A stretch of 63,088 bases of DNA from Methylococcus sp. (GTDB lineage: Bacteria > Pseudomonadota > Gammaproteobacteria > Methylococcales > Methylococcaceae): positions 1 through 63,088 of the forward strand of contig JAQTYA010000011.1 of NCBI GenBank assembly GCA_028688525.1, in the 5' to 3' direction. How positions within the stretch are numbered: position 1 is the stretch's first letter; every line of letters begins with the position of its first letter. Shown piece after piece: positions 10,415 to 22,681 of this stretch. Position numbers and translations under genes: made by a program. The notes under the pieces were generated by a model. It had not been told where the DNA came from. It made no database searches and was given only the letters and a program-made list of their open reading frames with translations.

Positions 10415-12214
10415 TCAGCCCAGGGTGACCAGCACGTCGCCGGTACCGACCGTGTCTCCCGGCTTCACCGCGATACCCACCACGACACCGCCGTTGCGCG
10501 CCCTTACTTCCGTTTCCATTTTCATCGCCTCCATGACGACTACGACCTGACCCTCGGCAACCCTTTGCCCTTCGGTGACGTTGATGCGCAGGACATGGCC
10601 GGCCATGGGCGCGCTTACCGACTCACTGACGGCCCGCGCGGCGATGATCTGCGCCGCCGCCGAAAGCGAAGCGGCACCAGGCGCGGGGTTGATCGTACCG
10701 ATGACCCCGCCCGGAGCCACTTCGACTTGATAACCGCGGCCGTTGACGGTGACCGTGTAAGACCGGATGCCATCGGTTCCCGCCACCTCGCCAACGACTT
10801 CGGCCACAGGCGCCTGCGAGGGCTCGCAACCCGGCGCCGGCTCGAACGCCTCCGGGTTGCCCCGGTTCTGCAGGAAACGCCAGCCGACCTGAGGAAACAG
10901 CGCATAAGTCAGCACATCCTCGACCTGCGGGGAAGCCAATTTCACGCCATGTTCCTTGGCCAGACGCTTGAGTTCGTCAGTCAACTTCTTCAGCTCGGGC
11001 TCCAGCAGATCGGCCGGACGACAGGCGATGGGCGCCTCACCCTCCAGCACACGCGACTGCAGCTCCGCATTGACGGGCGCCGGCGTAGCGCCGTATTCGC
11101 CTTTCAGGACGCCAGCGGTTTCCTTGGTCACTGTCTTATAACGCTCGCCGGATACCACATTGATGACCGCTTGGGTGCCTACGATCTGCGAAGTGGGTGT
11201 CACCAAGGGGATGAAGCCCAGGTCTTCACGCACTTTCGGAATCTCGCGCATCACTTCGTCGAAGCGGTCCAGCGCTCCTTGCTCCTTGAGCTGGCTCTCC
11301 ATGTTAGTGAGCATGCCGCCGGGAACCTGGGCCACCAGGATGCGGCTGTCGACGCCCCGGAGGCTGCCTTCGAACTTGGCGTATTTTTTCCGGACTTCGC
11401 GGAAATAGGCGGCGATCTCCTCCAGTAGTTGGATATCGAGACCGGTGTCCCGCTCCAGCCCTTGGTAGATGGCCACCACCGCCTCGGTGGGGCTATGGCC
11501 GTAAGTCATGCTCATCGAGGAAATAGAGGTATCGACGTTATCGATGCCGGCCTCGACTGCCTTGACGATGGAAGCGGTACTCAAACCCGTAGTCGCATGG
11601 CACTGCATGTGGATCGGCACACCGACTTCCTGCTTAAGACGTCCGACCAGTTCCTCTGCGACGTACGGCTTGAGCAGACCGGCCATGTCCTTGATGCAGA
11701 TGGAATGGGCGCCCATGTCTTCAAGGCGCTTGGACAGATCGACCCACATGTCGACCGTATGCACCGGACTGACGGTATAGGAAATTGTGCCTTGGGCATG
11801 CTTGCCTACGGCGACCGCCGCGCGGATGGCCGTTTCGAAGTTGCGGAGATCGTTGAGCGCATCGAAGATGCGGAACACATCGACGCCATTCTCGGCCGAA
11901 CGCTCCACGAACTTCGCTACCACGTCGTCGGCATAGTGGCGGTATCCCAAGAGGTTCTGCGCCCGCAGCAGCATCTGCAAACGGGTCTTCGGCAAAGCTT
12001 TCTTCAGCGTGCGCAGACGTACCCAAGGGTCTTCGCCCAGATAGCGGATACAAGCATCGAAAGTCGCCCCGCCCCAGGCTTCCAGGGACCAGAACCCGAC
12101 CTTGTCCAGCTTCGGACAGATCGGAAGCATGTCCTCGATGCGAAAGCGGGTCGCCAGCAAGGACTGATGTGCATCGCGCAGGACGACCTCAGTAATGCCT
12201 AGGGGGGTTGCCAT
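10415..12214 (-). CDS. oadA: oxaloacetate decarboxylase alpha subunit (biotin-dependent)
   Basis: 599 residues. N-terminal carboxyltransferase TIM barrel (about 1-290) with [13 protein letters not shown] and the metal-site [10 protein letters not shown]; then the PYC_OADA domain (about 300-460); then a C-terminal biotinyl domain with EAMKMETEV, whose lysine carries biotin. It transfers CO2 from oxaloacetate to biotin. The architecture also fits pyruvate carboxylase subunit B, but flanking oadG and oadB fix the role as a Na+ pump subunit. Confidence 0.94.
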   Translation of the reverse strand: MATPLGITEVVLRDAHQSLLATRFRIEDMLPICPKLDKVGFWSLEAWGGATFDACIRYLGEDPWVRLRTLKKALPKTRLQMLLRAQNLLGYRHYADDVVAKFVERSAENGVDVFRIFDALNDLRNFETAIRAAVAVGKHAQGTISYTVSPVHTVDMWVDLSKRLEDMGAHSICIKDMAGLLKPYVAEELVGRLKQEVGVPIHMQCHATTGLSTASIVKAVEAGIDNVDTSISSMSMTYGHSPTEAVVAIYQGLERDTGLDIQLLEEIAAYFREVRKKYAKFEGSLRGVDSRILVAQVPGGMLTNMESQLKEQGALDRFDEVMREIPKVREDLGFIPLVTPTSQIVGTQAVINVVSGERYKTVTKETAGVLKGEYGATPAPVNAELQSRVLEGEAPIACRPADLLEPELKKLTDELKRLAKEHGVKLASPQVEDVLTYALFPQVGWRFLQNRGNPEAFEPAPGCEPSQAPVAEVVGEVAGTDGIRSYTVTVNGRGYQVEVAPGGVIGTINPAPGAASLSAAAQIIAARAVSESVSAPMAGHVLRINVTEGQRVAEGQVVVVMEAMKMETEVRARNGGVVVGIAVKPGDTVGTGDVLVTLG

Positions 12215-12237
12215 GGATAGCTCCTTTAAGACGGTCC

Positions 12238-12495
12238 TTATTTGTTTTGATAACGGTGGATCGCCGCCGTGATCGCGGCAACGATCTCCGCCTCATCCTC
12301 GCCGGAGGCGCTCGGCTCCGGCATGACCTTCGCCGGCTTCAACGCGGCAGGCTCATCCGGCGAATAGCGCTCGACCAGCCGCGACGCCGTGTGGATAACT
12401 CCTACCAGCAGCGCCAAGAACAGGAACACGATGGTCATGCCGATGAACATGAGCCGGGTCCCGACCAGCATAAGCTCTGGGATCGACGATTCCAT
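12238..12495 (-). CDS. oadG: oxaloacetate decarboxylase gamma subunit
   Basis: 85 residues with one N-terminal membrane helix (about 8-32, [20 protein letters not shown]), a Pro/Ala-rich linker and a short C-terminal helix ([14 protein letters not shown]). This is the standard layout of OadG, which assembles the alpha and beta subunits and is needed for stability. It is the first gene of the oad cluster, 23 bases before oadA. Confidence 0.88.
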   Translation of the reverse strand: MESSIPELMLVGTRLMFIGMTIVFLFLALLVGVIHTASRLVERYSPDEPAALKPAKVMPEPSASGEDEAEIVAAITAAIHRYQNK

Positions 12496-12599
12496 GCGGG
12501 AAAATTCGGTTGGCGAAAAACGCTGGAATGATAAAGCGAGGCGGAGGGAAAGTCGAACCGGAGCCGCCCGCAGACAAAGGCCGAATGCTGCGCCAACGC

Positions 12600-12869
12600 C
12601 TAGCGATTGAGCTGCAGCATGTTCTGGTCGTCCTTGGATCCGCGCTGCTCCTCATGATGCTGCTGAGCATCCTTGGGCTTGAGCGTGAGCATGGCGATTC
12701 CGGTCCAGCCAGCCATGAACAGCAGCAGAGCGATCGAGGAAGCCGTCAGCCGGTCCGGCCGCTTCATCCAGAACAGCACCCATTTGGGCTTGATCAGGCC
12801 GACGATGAGATAGACAGCGGAAAATCCGACCAGAATTCTAAACAGCAGCACCTTGGTAGCCAGGTCCAT
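12600..12869 (-). CDS. small two-helix membrane protein, unknown
   Basis: 89 residues. Two likely membrane segments (about 6-24, VLLFRILVGFSAVYLIVGL, and 43-62, ASSIALLLFMAGWTGIAML) joined by a basic loop (KPKWVLFWMKRPDR), with a hydrophilic His/Gln/Lys-rich tail. Not a family I can name. It lies 104 bases upstream of oadG on the same strand, so co-transcription is possible. The clear membrane topology makes a real gene likely. Confidence 0.6.
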   Translation of the reverse strand: MDLATKVLLFRILVGFSAVYLIVGLIKPKWVLFWMKRPDRLTASSIALLLFMAGWTGIAMLTLKPKDAQQHHEEQRGSKDDQNMLQLNR

Positions 12870-12980
12870 ACACCAGCCCTCAAACGATTGAAACGGGAAA
12901 GGCGGTGATTAAACCGGATTCGGGGAAACAACGCCACTGGGCATATTCTAAGGAAGCCTGCAGGCAAGCCGGTACGGGTA

Positions 12981-13010
12981 TTGACACCCGAGTATGGAAC
13001 TAGGAAATTA
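12981..13010 (+). promoter_or_regulatory. possible promoter for ispG
   Basis: A perfect TTGACA at 12981-12986 is followed 17-18 bases later by the weak -10 candidates GAAATT/AAATTA (13004-13010). The start codon of ispG is about 60 bases further on. An alternative -10, TAAAAT at 13031-13036, has only TTAGCC as its -35. Low certainty about which is used. Confidence 0.35.
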
Positions 13011-13068
13011 GCCGGAACCGCACCAACTGGTAAAATCCGCCGGTTGAATCCCATCCCACAGGTAACAC

Positions 13069-14292
13069 ATGATGAATCGCAAACAGACTGTCGGCGTGCG
13101 CGTCGGTTCGGTACAAATCGGGGGCGGCGCGCCCATCGTAGTCCAGTCCATGACCAACACCGACACCGCCGACGTGGCGGGAACCGTCCGCCAGGTAGCC
13201 GACCTGGCGCGGGCCGGTTCGGAGCTGGTTCGCATCACCGTCAACAACGAAGAAGCCGCCGAAGCCGTGCCCCGCATCCGCGAAGAACTGGACCGCGCCG
13301 GCTGCACCGTGCCTCTGGTCGGCGACTTCCATTTCAACGGCCACAAGCTGCTCGAAAAATACCCCGCCTGCGCCGAGGCGCTGGGCAAATTCCGCATCAA
13401 TCCGGGCAATGTGGGACGCGGCTCCAAGCGCGATCCGCAATTCGCCCAGATGATCGAGTTCGCCTGCCGCTACGACAAGCCGGTCCGCATCGGCGTCAAC
13501 TGGGGCAGTCTGGACCAGTCGGTGCTGGCGCGCCTGCTCGACGAGAACGCCCAGCTCGCCGAACCGCAGCCCCTGCCCGCCGTCATGCGCGAGGCCGTCA
13601 TCACCTCGGCGCTGGAAAGCGCGGAAAAGGCGCAGAGCTTCGGCCTGGCGAAGGACCGCATCGTGCTGTCCTGCAAAATGAGCGGGGTGCAGGAACTGAT
13701 CTCGGTCTACGAAACCTTATCGAGCCGCTGCGACTACGCCCTGCACCTGGGCCTCACCGAAGCCGGCATGGGCTCCAAGGGCATCGTCGCCTCCAGCGCC
13801 GCGCTGTCCGTGCTGTTGCAGCAGGGCATCGGCGACACCATCCGGATTTCGCTGACCCCCGAACCCGGCGCCGACCGCACCCTGGAGGTCATCGTCGCCC
13901 AGGAAATCCTGCAGACCATGGGCTTCCGTTCGTTCACCCCCATGGTCATCTCCTGCCCTGGCTGCGGCCGCACCACCAGCGATTATTTCCAGAAACTGGC
14001 CCAACAGATCCAGTCGCACCTACGCCACAAGATGCCAGAATGGCGCAAGCGTTACCACGGCGTGGAGGATATGCATGTCGCAGTCATGGGTTGCGTGGTG
14101 AACGGCCCCGGCGAGAGCAAGGCAGCCAACATCGGCATCAGCCTGCCGGGCAACGGCGAACAGCCGGTGGCCCCGGTATTCGAAGACGGCGTCAAGACGG
14201 TGACGCTGAAAGGCGACCACATCGCCGAGGAATTCCAGGTCTTGGTCGAGCGCTACATCGATAGCCACTACGGCAGCCGCACCGAAGTCTGA
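13069..14292 (+). CDS. ispG: 4-hydroxy-3-methylbut-2-enyl diphosphate synthase
   Basis: 407 residues, the full length of the short bacterial type (GcpE). It makes HMBPP from MEcPP, the penultimate step of the MEP isoprenoid pathway, using a [4Fe-4S] cluster. Seen: the N-terminal [12 protein letters not shown] and [11 protein letters not shown] of the TIM barrel, and the cluster-binding [12 protein letters not shown] and [11 protein letters not shown] motifs in the C-terminal part. A stand-alone gene, convergent with the DUF455 gene 7 bases away. ATG 13069 is used; ATG 13072 directly after it would serve equally. Confidence 0.96.
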   Translation: MMNRKQTVGVRVGSVQIGGGAPIVVQSMTNTDTADVAGTVRQVADLARAGSELVRITVNNEEAAEAVPRIREELDRAGCTVPLVGDFHFNGHKLLEKYPACAEALGKFRINPGNVGRGSKRDPQFAQMIEFACRYDKPVRIGVNWGSLDQSVLARLLDENAQLAEPQPLPAVMREAVITSALESAEKAQSFGLAKDRIVLSCKMSGVQELISVYETLSSRCDYALHLGLTEAGMGSKGIVASSAALSVLLQQGIGDTIRISLTPEPGADRTLEVIVAQEILQTMGFRSFTPMVISCPGCGRTTSDYFQKLAQQIQSHLRHKMPEWRKRYHGVEDMHVAVMGCVVNGPGESKAANIGISLPGNGEQPVAPVFEDGVKTVTLKGDHIAEEFQVLVERYIDSHYGSRTEV

Positions 14293-14298
14293 CGCGAT

Positions 14299-15099
14299 TT
14301 ACCCGGCGGCCTCCAGGCGCGCGAGCTCAGCCTCGCTGAACCCCGCGCGCTTGCGGAGTTCGGCATTGAAGGGGCCGCGGACCTGGCCCTTCAGGTGGCG
14401 TTCCACCAAGACGAAATACTCAGCTTCCGGATCGATGCCGCGCTGCCCGCAGACCCAGCGGAACCATTCGGTACCCAGGGCAACATGGCCGATCTCGTCG
14501 TGCAGAATGCGTTCGAGAATAGCCACGCTCCGCTCGTCGCCGACCTGCCGCAGCCTCTCGATCATGCCCGGCGTCACATCCAACCCGCGCGCCTCCATGT
14601 AGCGCGGCACCAGGGCCATGCGGGCAGCCACATCGTAAGCCGTGTCCTCCGCGATGCTCCATAAGCCGCCGTGGGCGGGCAGGTCGCCATAATCGGCGCC
14701 GAGTTCGCGCAAGCGCTCCCGCACCATAGCGAAATGCTCCGCCTCTTCCGCCGCCACCCCCAGCCAGTCCCGGTAATACGTCTCCGGCAACCCGCGGAAC
14801 CGGTACAGATGGTCCCAGGCCAGTTGTATCGCGCTGAATTCGATGTGAGCCACCGCGTGCAGCAGAGCGACCCGGCCTTCCAGAGTATTGATACGGCGCC
14901 GGGGCAGATCGCGCGGATCGACCCGCGGCGGGCGCTCAGGAAAGCGGGCCGTCCCAATCGACTTAGGCTCGCCCGCCGAAGCGAAATCCAGCCACCCCTC
15001 CCGGCAAGCCACCCCAGCCTCACAGGACAATGCCAGTTTGGTATCGATGTCCGCGATTTGAAGGCAGGCTTCCGCAGCCGAAAAAATGTTCTGGTCCAT
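14299..15099 (-). CDS. DUF455 ferritin-like protein
   Basis: 266 residues. Contains Glu/His motifs typical of a di-iron ferritin-like helical bundle: LLHAVAHIEFSAIQLAWDH, AAEEAEHFAMVRERL and ILHDEIGHVALGTEWF. These match DUF455 (COG2833). The substrate is unknown; a redox, hydroxylase-like role is an inference from the fold. No signal peptide. It begins 10 bases after the chemoreceptor stop on the same strand, so the two are probably co-transcribed. Confidence 0.85.
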   Translation of the reverse strand: MDQNIFSAAEACLQIADIDTKLALSCEAGVACREGWLDFASAGEPKSIGTARFPERPPRVDPRDLPRRRINTLEGRVALLHAVAHIEFSAIQLAWDHLYRFRGLPETYYRDWLGVAAEEAEHFAMVRERLRELGADYGDLPAHGGLWSIAEDTAYDVAARMALVPRYMEARGLDVTPGMIERLRQVGDERSVAILERILHDEIGHVALGTEWFRWVCGQRGIDPEAEYFVLVERHLKGQVRGPFNAELRKRAGFSEAELARLEAAG

Positions 15100-15109
15100 C
15101 CTAATGACT

Positions 15110-16771
15110 CTAATATCCGCACCCGCCCGCTCTGCCGAAGGAACTCATCAGACTTTTCAGACGCTGGGCTTGCCCATTCATTTCGTACGCCGCTGTCGCC
15201 AATTGCTCCGACGCCTCGGCATTGTGCTGGGTGATCTGATCCAGCCGGCTCATGGCGTTGCCGATCTGGTTGGCGCCGGCCGCCTGCTCCATCGAGGCGG
15301 CAGCAATTTCCTGTACCAGCTCAGAGGTTTTTTCCGAGCCGGGTACGATCTCATCCAGAATTCGCCCGGCTTTTTCCGCCATCTCGACCCCGTCTACGGC
15401 CAGTTCGCCGATTTCGTGCGCCGCGACCTGACTGCGCTCGGAAAGCTTGCGCACTTCGTCGGCCACGACGGCAAAACCCTTACCGTGCTCACCGGCGCGG
15501 GCCGCCTCTATCGCCGCGTTGAGCGCAAGGAGATTGGTTTGCGCCGTGATTTCATTGATGATGTCGATCATGCCGGTGATGCTTTTCATCGCAATGACCG
15601 TCCGGGCGACCGCCTCGCCGCCTTCTTTCGCCCGCCTCGCTCCCTGGGCTGTAATCTCTCCAGTCAATTTGGCATTCTCGGCGTTATGGCCGATCGAGGC
15701 GCTCATCTCCGCTACCGAAGCGCAGGTTTCTTTCACGCTTAAAGCCTGGCTCGCCGCTGATTTCGATATCGAATGAGCGGTCGCATTGACCTCTGAAATC
15801 GCGCCGGACAACACTTCCACCGCCTCGGCGACTTCGGTCATGGTACGAGCCAGCATTTCCACCATCGCATTGACGCCCTCGACGATCCTGCGGAAATCTC
15901 CGCGGTGCTCGAGCGCATCGACACGCACCGAAAGCCTGCCTTGCCCGGCAGCGGCGGAGAGCACCTCGGCATCCTTGACCAATGCGCTGATCGCTGCGAC
16001 GGCCTGGTTCAGACTGAGCTTGAGCGTGTCGAATTCACCGGCATACTGCCCGTGAAGACGGGGCGGAAGCTGCCCCTCGGAAAATTCGTTGAGCGTACCC
16101 ACAACCGCCGTCAACGGTCTCGTAATGCTCCGGGTAATCCAGTACGCGATCACTCCCGACAGCAATAGCGCAATCCCCGCAAGCGCCAGCATGAGGTTAC
16201 GATACTCCCGATAGTCCTCCGCCGCTTCCGCCATGACCACCCCCATTGCCGCATCCTTGTGCTTGACTATCTGCTTGAGGCTTTCGATATACGCCGCCTG
16301 GGCTTTGTATCTTTCTCCGTAAAGCTCGTCTACCGCCTCTTTCATTCGGCTGGCCAGCCCTAAGCTGATCACCTTTTCCGTGTACGCCCGGAATGCCCGA
16401 CGGGCTTCCTTAGCGTCAGCCAGAAGCCGAGTCCCTTCGCCATCGGCGGTTAATCTATCCAGACGTTCGAAATGATCGTCTATGCGCAGGATATTCTTGT
16501 CGTAAGCCTCCTTATTCAGCGATTTCTTGCCGAGGTCCTCGAACAAAATCATGTTGCGGACGAGGCGAGTGTTATCCATAGACAGAAATGCAATATCGTT
16601 GGCCAAGGCAGTGCCTGGATATATCCGCTCGACCACATGCGCCAGCCGCTCGTCCAACACCCCCATCCGGGTGATTCCGATGAACGTGACAATCGCCGAC
16701 AGCAAGGCCACCAAGGCGAATCCCAGCATCAATCGCATCCCTACTGTCATAGTCCTCAACACCTTCGTCAC
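15110..16771 (-). CDS. methyl-accepting chemotaxis protein
   Basis: 553 residues. Membrane helix at about 13-33, periplasmic four-helix-bundle-type sensor (about 35-188), second membrane helix (about 190-212, [19 protein letters not shown]), HAMP domain, then the coiled-coil signalling domain. The highly conserved hairpin tip is present ([20 protein letters not shown], then [21 protein letters not shown]), which binds CheA/CheW. There is no C-terminal NWETF-type pentapeptide for CheR/CheB tethering; the protein ends GGCGY. The ligand is unknown. It is divergent from the suf regulator. Confidence 0.93.
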   Translation of the reverse strand: MTKVLRTMTVGMRLMLGFALVALLSAIVTFIGITRMGVLDERLAHVVERIYPGTALANDIAFLSMDNTRLVRNMILFEDLGKKSLNKEAYDKNILRIDDHFERLDRLTADGEGTRLLADAKEARRAFRAYTEKVISLGLASRMKEAVDELYGERYKAQAAYIESLKQIVKHKDAAMGVVMAEAAEDYREYRNLMLALAGIALLLSGVIAYWITRSITRPLTAVVGTLNEFSEGQLPPRLHGQYAGEFDTLKLSLNQAVAAISALVKDAEVLSAAAGQGRLSVRVDALEHRGDFRRIVEGVNAMVEMLARTMTEVAEAVEVLSGAISEVNATAHSISKSAASQALSVKETCASVAEMSASIGHNAENAKLTGEITAQGARRAKEGGEAVARTVIAMKSITGMIDIINEITAQTNLLALNAAIEAARAGEHGKGFAVVADEVRKLSERSQVAAHEIGELAVDGVEMAEKAGRILDEIVPGSEKTSELVQEIAAASMEQAAGANQIGNAMSRLDQITQHNAEASEQLATAAYEMNGQAQRLKSLMSSFGRAGGCGY

Positions 16772-16874
16772 TTTGGATGGCCCTGCTGCAATTTTGTCTA
16801 TTGCGGAAGCTTATCCGAGCCGTAAACGGCGCAGCAACCCGAAGCCTTATCCGAGTTGTTTACTTGGAAATTAA

Positions 16875-16895
16875 TCAGGACTAAAATGGTCCGGA
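16875..16895 (+). promoter_or_regulatory. IscR-like operator overlapping the suf promoter -10
   Basis: A 21-base dyad: TCAGGAC (16875-16881), 7-base centre, GTCCGGA (16889-16895). The arms match at 6 of 7 positions. The centre contains TAAAAT (16882-16887), a plausible -10. The layout GAC-TAAAAT-GTC resembles IscR type 1 sites. It ends 17 bases before the start of the Rrf2 regulator gene, so autoregulation of the whole suf operon is likely. Confidence 0.6.
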
Positions 16896-16912
16896 ATGAA
16901 GCAGGAGCCCCT

Positions 16913-17374
16913 ATGCTGCGCATCAGTAAATTGACCGATTACGCGATCATCCTCCTCGGCCAGATGGCCCGAGCCGGCGAGCAGACCTTCGCGGCGGCGG
17001 AACTGGCCGAACACACGTCGATTGCCATGCCGACTGCGAGCAAGATACTCAAGGCTCTCGCCCGCGCAGGAATCGTGACCTCGACCCGCGGTGCCCGCGG
17101 CGGTTACACCTTGGCCGACAAACCCGAGCACACCAGCGTCGCCCGTATCATCGACGCCCTGGAAGGGCCGATCGCACTCACCGAATGCGGCATCGAACAG
17201 GATAGCTGCCAGCAGTCCTCATCATGCGATGTACGCAGCCATTGGAATGTCATCAACCGGGCCGTCCTGGCCGCGCTGGAATCGGTCAGTCTGGCGGACA
17301 TGATCCGCCCGGTATCGGCCTCGGCGGCCGAGGTGCCGATTTCTCTGGCCCGGCTGCAACCCCATACCCGATAA
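16913..17374 (+). CDS. Rrf2/IscR-family regulator of the SUF operon
   Basis: 153 residues. N-terminal winged helix ([41 protein letters not shown]) and three cysteines, Cys92, Cys99 and Cys105 ([10 protein letters not shown]...SSCD), nearly the same positions as the [2Fe-2S] ligands of IscR (92, 98, 104). It should sense the Fe-S cluster state and repress the downstream suf genes when cluster is bound. The start is chosen from AGGAG (16903-16907) placed 5 bases before ATG 16913; an upstream in-frame start at 16856 adds residues unlike the family. A fitting operator sits just upstream. Often labelled SUF system regulator; not the cyanobacterial SufR. Confidence 0.92.
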   Translation: MLRISKLTDYAIILLGQMARAGEQTFAAAELAEHTSIAMPTASKILKALARAGIVTSTRGARGGYTLADKPEHTSVARIIDALEGPIALTECGIEQDSCQQSSSCDVRSHWNVINRAVLAALESVSLADMIRPVSASAAEVPISLARLQPHTR

Positions 17375-17390
17375 ACCTCAGAGCACCGCC

Positions 17391-18836
<1,446 letters not shown>

Positions 18837-18853
18837 ATCAGATTTAGAACCCA

Positions 18854-19630
<777 letters not shown>

Positions 19631-19631
19631 G

Positions 19632-20954
19632 ATGAATGCGCTATCTCACAGCCTTTATGTCGATTCGTATCGCGACTCGGCGACCGTCGAGCCCGGCTGG
19701 ATGAACCGGGTTCGGCGGCAGGCGCTGGCGCGCTTCGAGGCTTCCGGCTTTCCCTCCCCGCGCGACGAGGAATGGCGCTACACCCATGTCGCGCCGATCG
19801 AGCGCAAGCTTTTCGCCGCCGCGAGCGGCCCCGCCGACGTCGCCACCGCAGCCGCCCTAATCGCAAGCTGCCGGATTGCGGACGCCTGGTCGCTGGTATT
19901 CGTCGACGGCCTGTTCGCACCCGAACTTTCGGAACGGAACGGCCTGCCTGCCGGCGTAACTTTGGACAGCCTGGCCTCGCTGCTCGCGTTGAGCGGAGCC
20001 GAAGCGGAAGCCGAAGGGCTTGCCGGCTGGCTGGAATCCGAGCTCGAACTGGAAACCGAATCCGACCGGCACGGCTTCCTCGATTTCAACACCGCCTTCT
20101 TCACCGACGGCGCCGTGCTGCGCGTGGACACAGACGCCATGCTGGAAAAACCGGTCCAGCTGTTCTACGTGTCGACCCGCAACGGGGGCCGCGCTACGCT
20201 GCGCAACCTGATCCGGATCGGCAGGAACGCCGAAGCGCGCATCGTCGAAACTCATGTCGGCGCAACGGAAGCCAGCACGCTGGCAGCCGTAGTCAACCAG
20301 ATCGACATTGCCGAAAACGGCGGCCTGAACCATTACAAGCTCCAACTCGACGGCGGCAGGGCCTATCACTTCGGCGGCAGCTACACCCGCGTCGCCCGCG
20401 AAGGCCGCTTCGGCCATCACACTCTATCGCTGGGCGGACTGCTGGTCCGCAACGAGGTGCACGCCCGCCTCGCCCATGCTGCCCAGACTGAGATGAACGG
20501 ATTGTTCCTGAGCGAGAATCGTCAGCACGTCGACAACCACGTCCGGGTGGACCACGACGAGCCGCACGGCAGCAGCCGCGTGACTTACCGCGGCATCCTC
20601 AAGGACCGCTCGCGAGGCGTGTTCCAGGGCCGAATCGTGGTCCACCGCGACGCCCAGAAAACCGACGCGGAGATGAACAACCGCAACCTGCTGCTGTCCG
20701 ACGACGCCGAGATCGACACCAAGCCGCAGCTCGAGATCCATGCCGACGACGTGAAATGCGCCCACGGCGTCACGATCGGCCAGCTCGATCCGGATTCGGT
20801 GTTCTACCTGGAATCGCGCGGCATCGACGCGGCCACGGCCCGCGAGATGCTGACCTTCGCCTTCGCGGCAGAAATCGTCGAACGGATGCGTCCCGACCCG
20901 TTCCGCGAGCTGCTGCGTGGCCTGCTGCTGGCCCGTTTCCCGAACGCAAAATGA
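19632..20954 (+). CDS. sufD: Fe-S cluster assembly protein SufD
   Basis: 440 residues. N-terminal helical part with FPSPRDEEWRYTHVAPIERK, and a C-terminal beta-helix with NRNLLLSDDAEIDTKPQLEI and the ADDVKCAHGVTIGQLDPD motif that carries the conserved Cys and His of SufD. It pairs with SufB in the SufBC2D scaffold. ATG 19632 lies one base after the sufC stop; the longer open frame from 19524 runs back inside sufC and is not needed. Confidence 0.94.
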   Translation: MNALSHSLYVDSYRDSATVEPGWMNRVRRQALARFEASGFPSPRDEEWRYTHVAPIERKLFAAASGPADVATAAALIASCRIADAWSLVFVDGLFAPELSERNGLPAGVTLDSLASLLALSGAEAEAEGLAGWLESELELETESDRHGFLDFNTAFFTDGAVLRVDTDAMLEKPVQLFYVSTRNGGRATLRNLIRIGRNAEARIVETHVGATEASTLAAVVNQIDIAENGGLNHYKLQLDGGRAYHFGGSYTRVAREGRFGHHTLSLGGLLVRNEVHARLAHAAQTEMNGLFLSENRQHVDNHVRVDHDEPHGSSRVTYRGILKDRSRGVFQGRIVVHRDAQKTDAEMNNRNLLLSDDAEIDTKPQLEIHADDVKCAHGVTIGQLDPDSVFYLESRGIDAATAREMLTFAFAAEIVERMRPDPFRELLRGLLLARFPNAK

Positions 20955-20968
20955 GCCAAGGAGTCGCC

Positions 20969-22213
20969 ATGAGCACCGCCCCCGCCGCCGTCCCGATTTT
21001 CGACGCCGCCCGGATCCGGAAGGACTTCCCGATTCTCGAACGGCAGGTCCACGGCCAGCCGCTGGTCTATCTGGACAACGCCGCCACCGCCCAGAAACCC
21101 AAGGCGGTGCTGGACTGCATCGCCAGGGTTTATACGGAGGACTACGCCAACGTCCACCGCGGCGTGCACACCCTGAGCCAGCGCGCCACCGAGCTGTTCG
21201 AGGGCGCACGCGAAAAGGTGCAGCGTCACCTCAACGCCCGCCACTCGCACGAGATCGTCTTCACCCGCGGCACCACCGAGGCGATCAACCTGATCGCCCA
21301 GTCCTACGGGCGGCCACGCTTCAAGGCGGGGGACGAGATCCTCATCTCCGCCATGGAGCACCATTCCAACATCGTGCCCTGGCAAATGCTGTGCGAACAG
21401 ACCGGCGCGGTGCTGAAGGTCGTCCCCATAGACCGCACCGGCACCCTGGTGCTGGACCAGTTCGAGGCCCTGCTGTCGAACCGCACCCGGCTGCTGGCGG
21501 TGACGCACATGTCGAACGCGCTGGGCACGATCAACCCGGTCGAAAAGCTGATCAAGCAGGCCCATCGCCACGGCGTGCCGGTGCTGGTCGACGGCGCCCA
21601 GGCGATTCCGCACATGGCGGTGGACGTGCAGGCGCTGGACTGCGATTTCTATGCCTTCTCCGGCCATAAGCTGTACGGCCCCGCCGGCATCGGCATTCTG
21701 TACGGCAAGGAAGAGTTGCTGAACAAGATGCCGCCCTACCAGGGTGGCGGCGACATGATCCGCCGGGTAACCTTCGAGAAGACCGAGTACAACGCCCTGC
21801 CCTACAAATTCGAAGCCGGCACGCCGAGCATCGTCGACGCCATCGCGCTCGGTGTGGCGATAGACTATGTGAACGCTATCGGCATTGAAGCCATCGCCGA
21901 GCACGAGCACCGGCTGCTGGCCTATGCCACCGAACAGGCGCTGCAGATTCCCGGCCTGGCCCTCATCGGCCAGGCCGCGGAAAAAGGCGCCATCCTGTCG
22001 TTCACTTTGAACCGCATCCATCCGCACGACATCGGCACGATCCTGGATCATCTGGGCATCGCCATCCGCGCCGGACACCATTGCGCCATGCCGGTGATGG
22101 ACTTTTTCGGCGTTCCCGCGACGGCGCGGGCGTCGTTCGGGTTTTACAACACTTTCAACGAGGTAGATGCATTGATCGCAGGCATCCGCAAGGTCATCGA
22201 GGTATTCGGCTGA
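20969..22213 (+). CDS. sufS: cysteine desulfurase SufS
   Basis: 414 residues, PLP enzyme that takes sulfur from cysteine for cluster assembly. The PLP lysine is in FYAFSGHKLYGPAGIGI, the N-terminal VYLDNAATAQKPKAVLDCI is present, and the active-site cysteine is in IRAGHHCAMPVMDFFG. ATG 20969 is used because AAGGAG (20958-20963) sits 5 bases upstream; an ATG at 20951, overlapping the sufD stop, is a weaker choice. It overlaps sufU by one base. Confidence 0.96.
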   Translation: MSTAPAAVPIFDAARIRKDFPILERQVHGQPLVYLDNAATAQKPKAVLDCIARVYTEDYANVHRGVHTLSQRATELFEGAREKVQRHLNARHSHEIVFTRGTTEAINLIAQSYGRPRFKAGDEILISAMEHHSNIVPWQMLCEQTGAVLKVVPIDRTGTLVLDQFEALLSNRTRLLAVTHMSNALGTINPVEKLIKQAHRHGVPVLVDGAQAIPHMAVDVQALDCDFYAFSGHKLYGPAGIGILYGKEELLNKMPPYQGGGDMIRRVTFEKTEYNALPYKFEAGTPSIVDAIALGVAIDYVNAIGIEAIAEHEHRLLAYATEQALQIPGLALIGQAAEKGAILSFTLNRIHPHDIGTILDHLGIAIRAGHHCAMPVMDFFGVPATARASFGFYNTFNEVDALIAGIRKVIEVFG

Positions 22214-22668
22214 TGCTGGACCAGATTCGGGATCTCTACCAAGAGGTCGTCTTCGACCACAACCGCAATCCCCGCAACTTCCGGGTCATGGAAGACGCCA
22301 ACCGCACTATCGAGGGCTTCAACCCGCTGTGCGGCGACCGCATCACACTGTACGTCAAGATCGACGATGCCGGCGTCATCCGAGATGTCAGCTTTCAGGG
22401 CTCGGGCTGCGCGATTTCCACCGCGTCGGCCTCGCTGATGACGGAGATCGTCCGGGACATGCACGAAAGCGAAGCTCATGCGCTGTTCGAGACCTTCCAC
22501 CGCATCGCCACCGGCAAGGACGACGCCGTCAACCTGGAAGAACTGGGCAAGCTGGCCGTGCTGGCCGGGGTGCGGGCTTACCCCGCCCGGGTCAAATGCG
22601 CCACCCTGGCTTGGCACTCCCTGGAAGCCGCGATCGAGAACAAGGAATCGACCATCAGCACCGAATGA
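22213..22668 (+). CDS. sufU: SufU-type sulfur acceptor / scaffold
   Basis: 151 residues, U-type fold with the three conserved cysteines: Cys40 (NPLCGDRI), Cys66 (GSGCAIS) and one in VKCATLAW. The extra stretch between the second and third cysteines (FHRIATGKDDAVNLEELGKL) and the pairing with SufS fit SufU rather than IscU. SufU accepts persulfide from SufS, in relatives through a zinc site. The start codon overlaps the sufS stop (TGATG), so they are translationally coupled. No sufE is present in the operon, which agrees with SufU doing that job. Confidence 0.92.
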   Translation: MLDQIRDLYQEVVFDHNRNPRNFRVMEDANRTIEGFNPLCGDRITLYVKIDDAGVIRDVSFQGSGCAISTASASLMTEIVRDMHESEAHALFETFHRIATGKDDAVNLEELGKLAVLAGVRAYPARVKCATLAWHSLEAAIENKESTISTE

Positions 22669-22681
22669 GGTCTGTAGCCCG

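Noticed and set aside
12981-14264. 427-codon frame overlapping ispG on the same strand
   Set aside because: Arg/Pro/His-rich frame-shifted shadow of ispG.
20804-22081. 425-codon minus-strand open frame
   Set aside because: Antisense to the sufD end and sufS; no domain visible and no ribosome-binding site.
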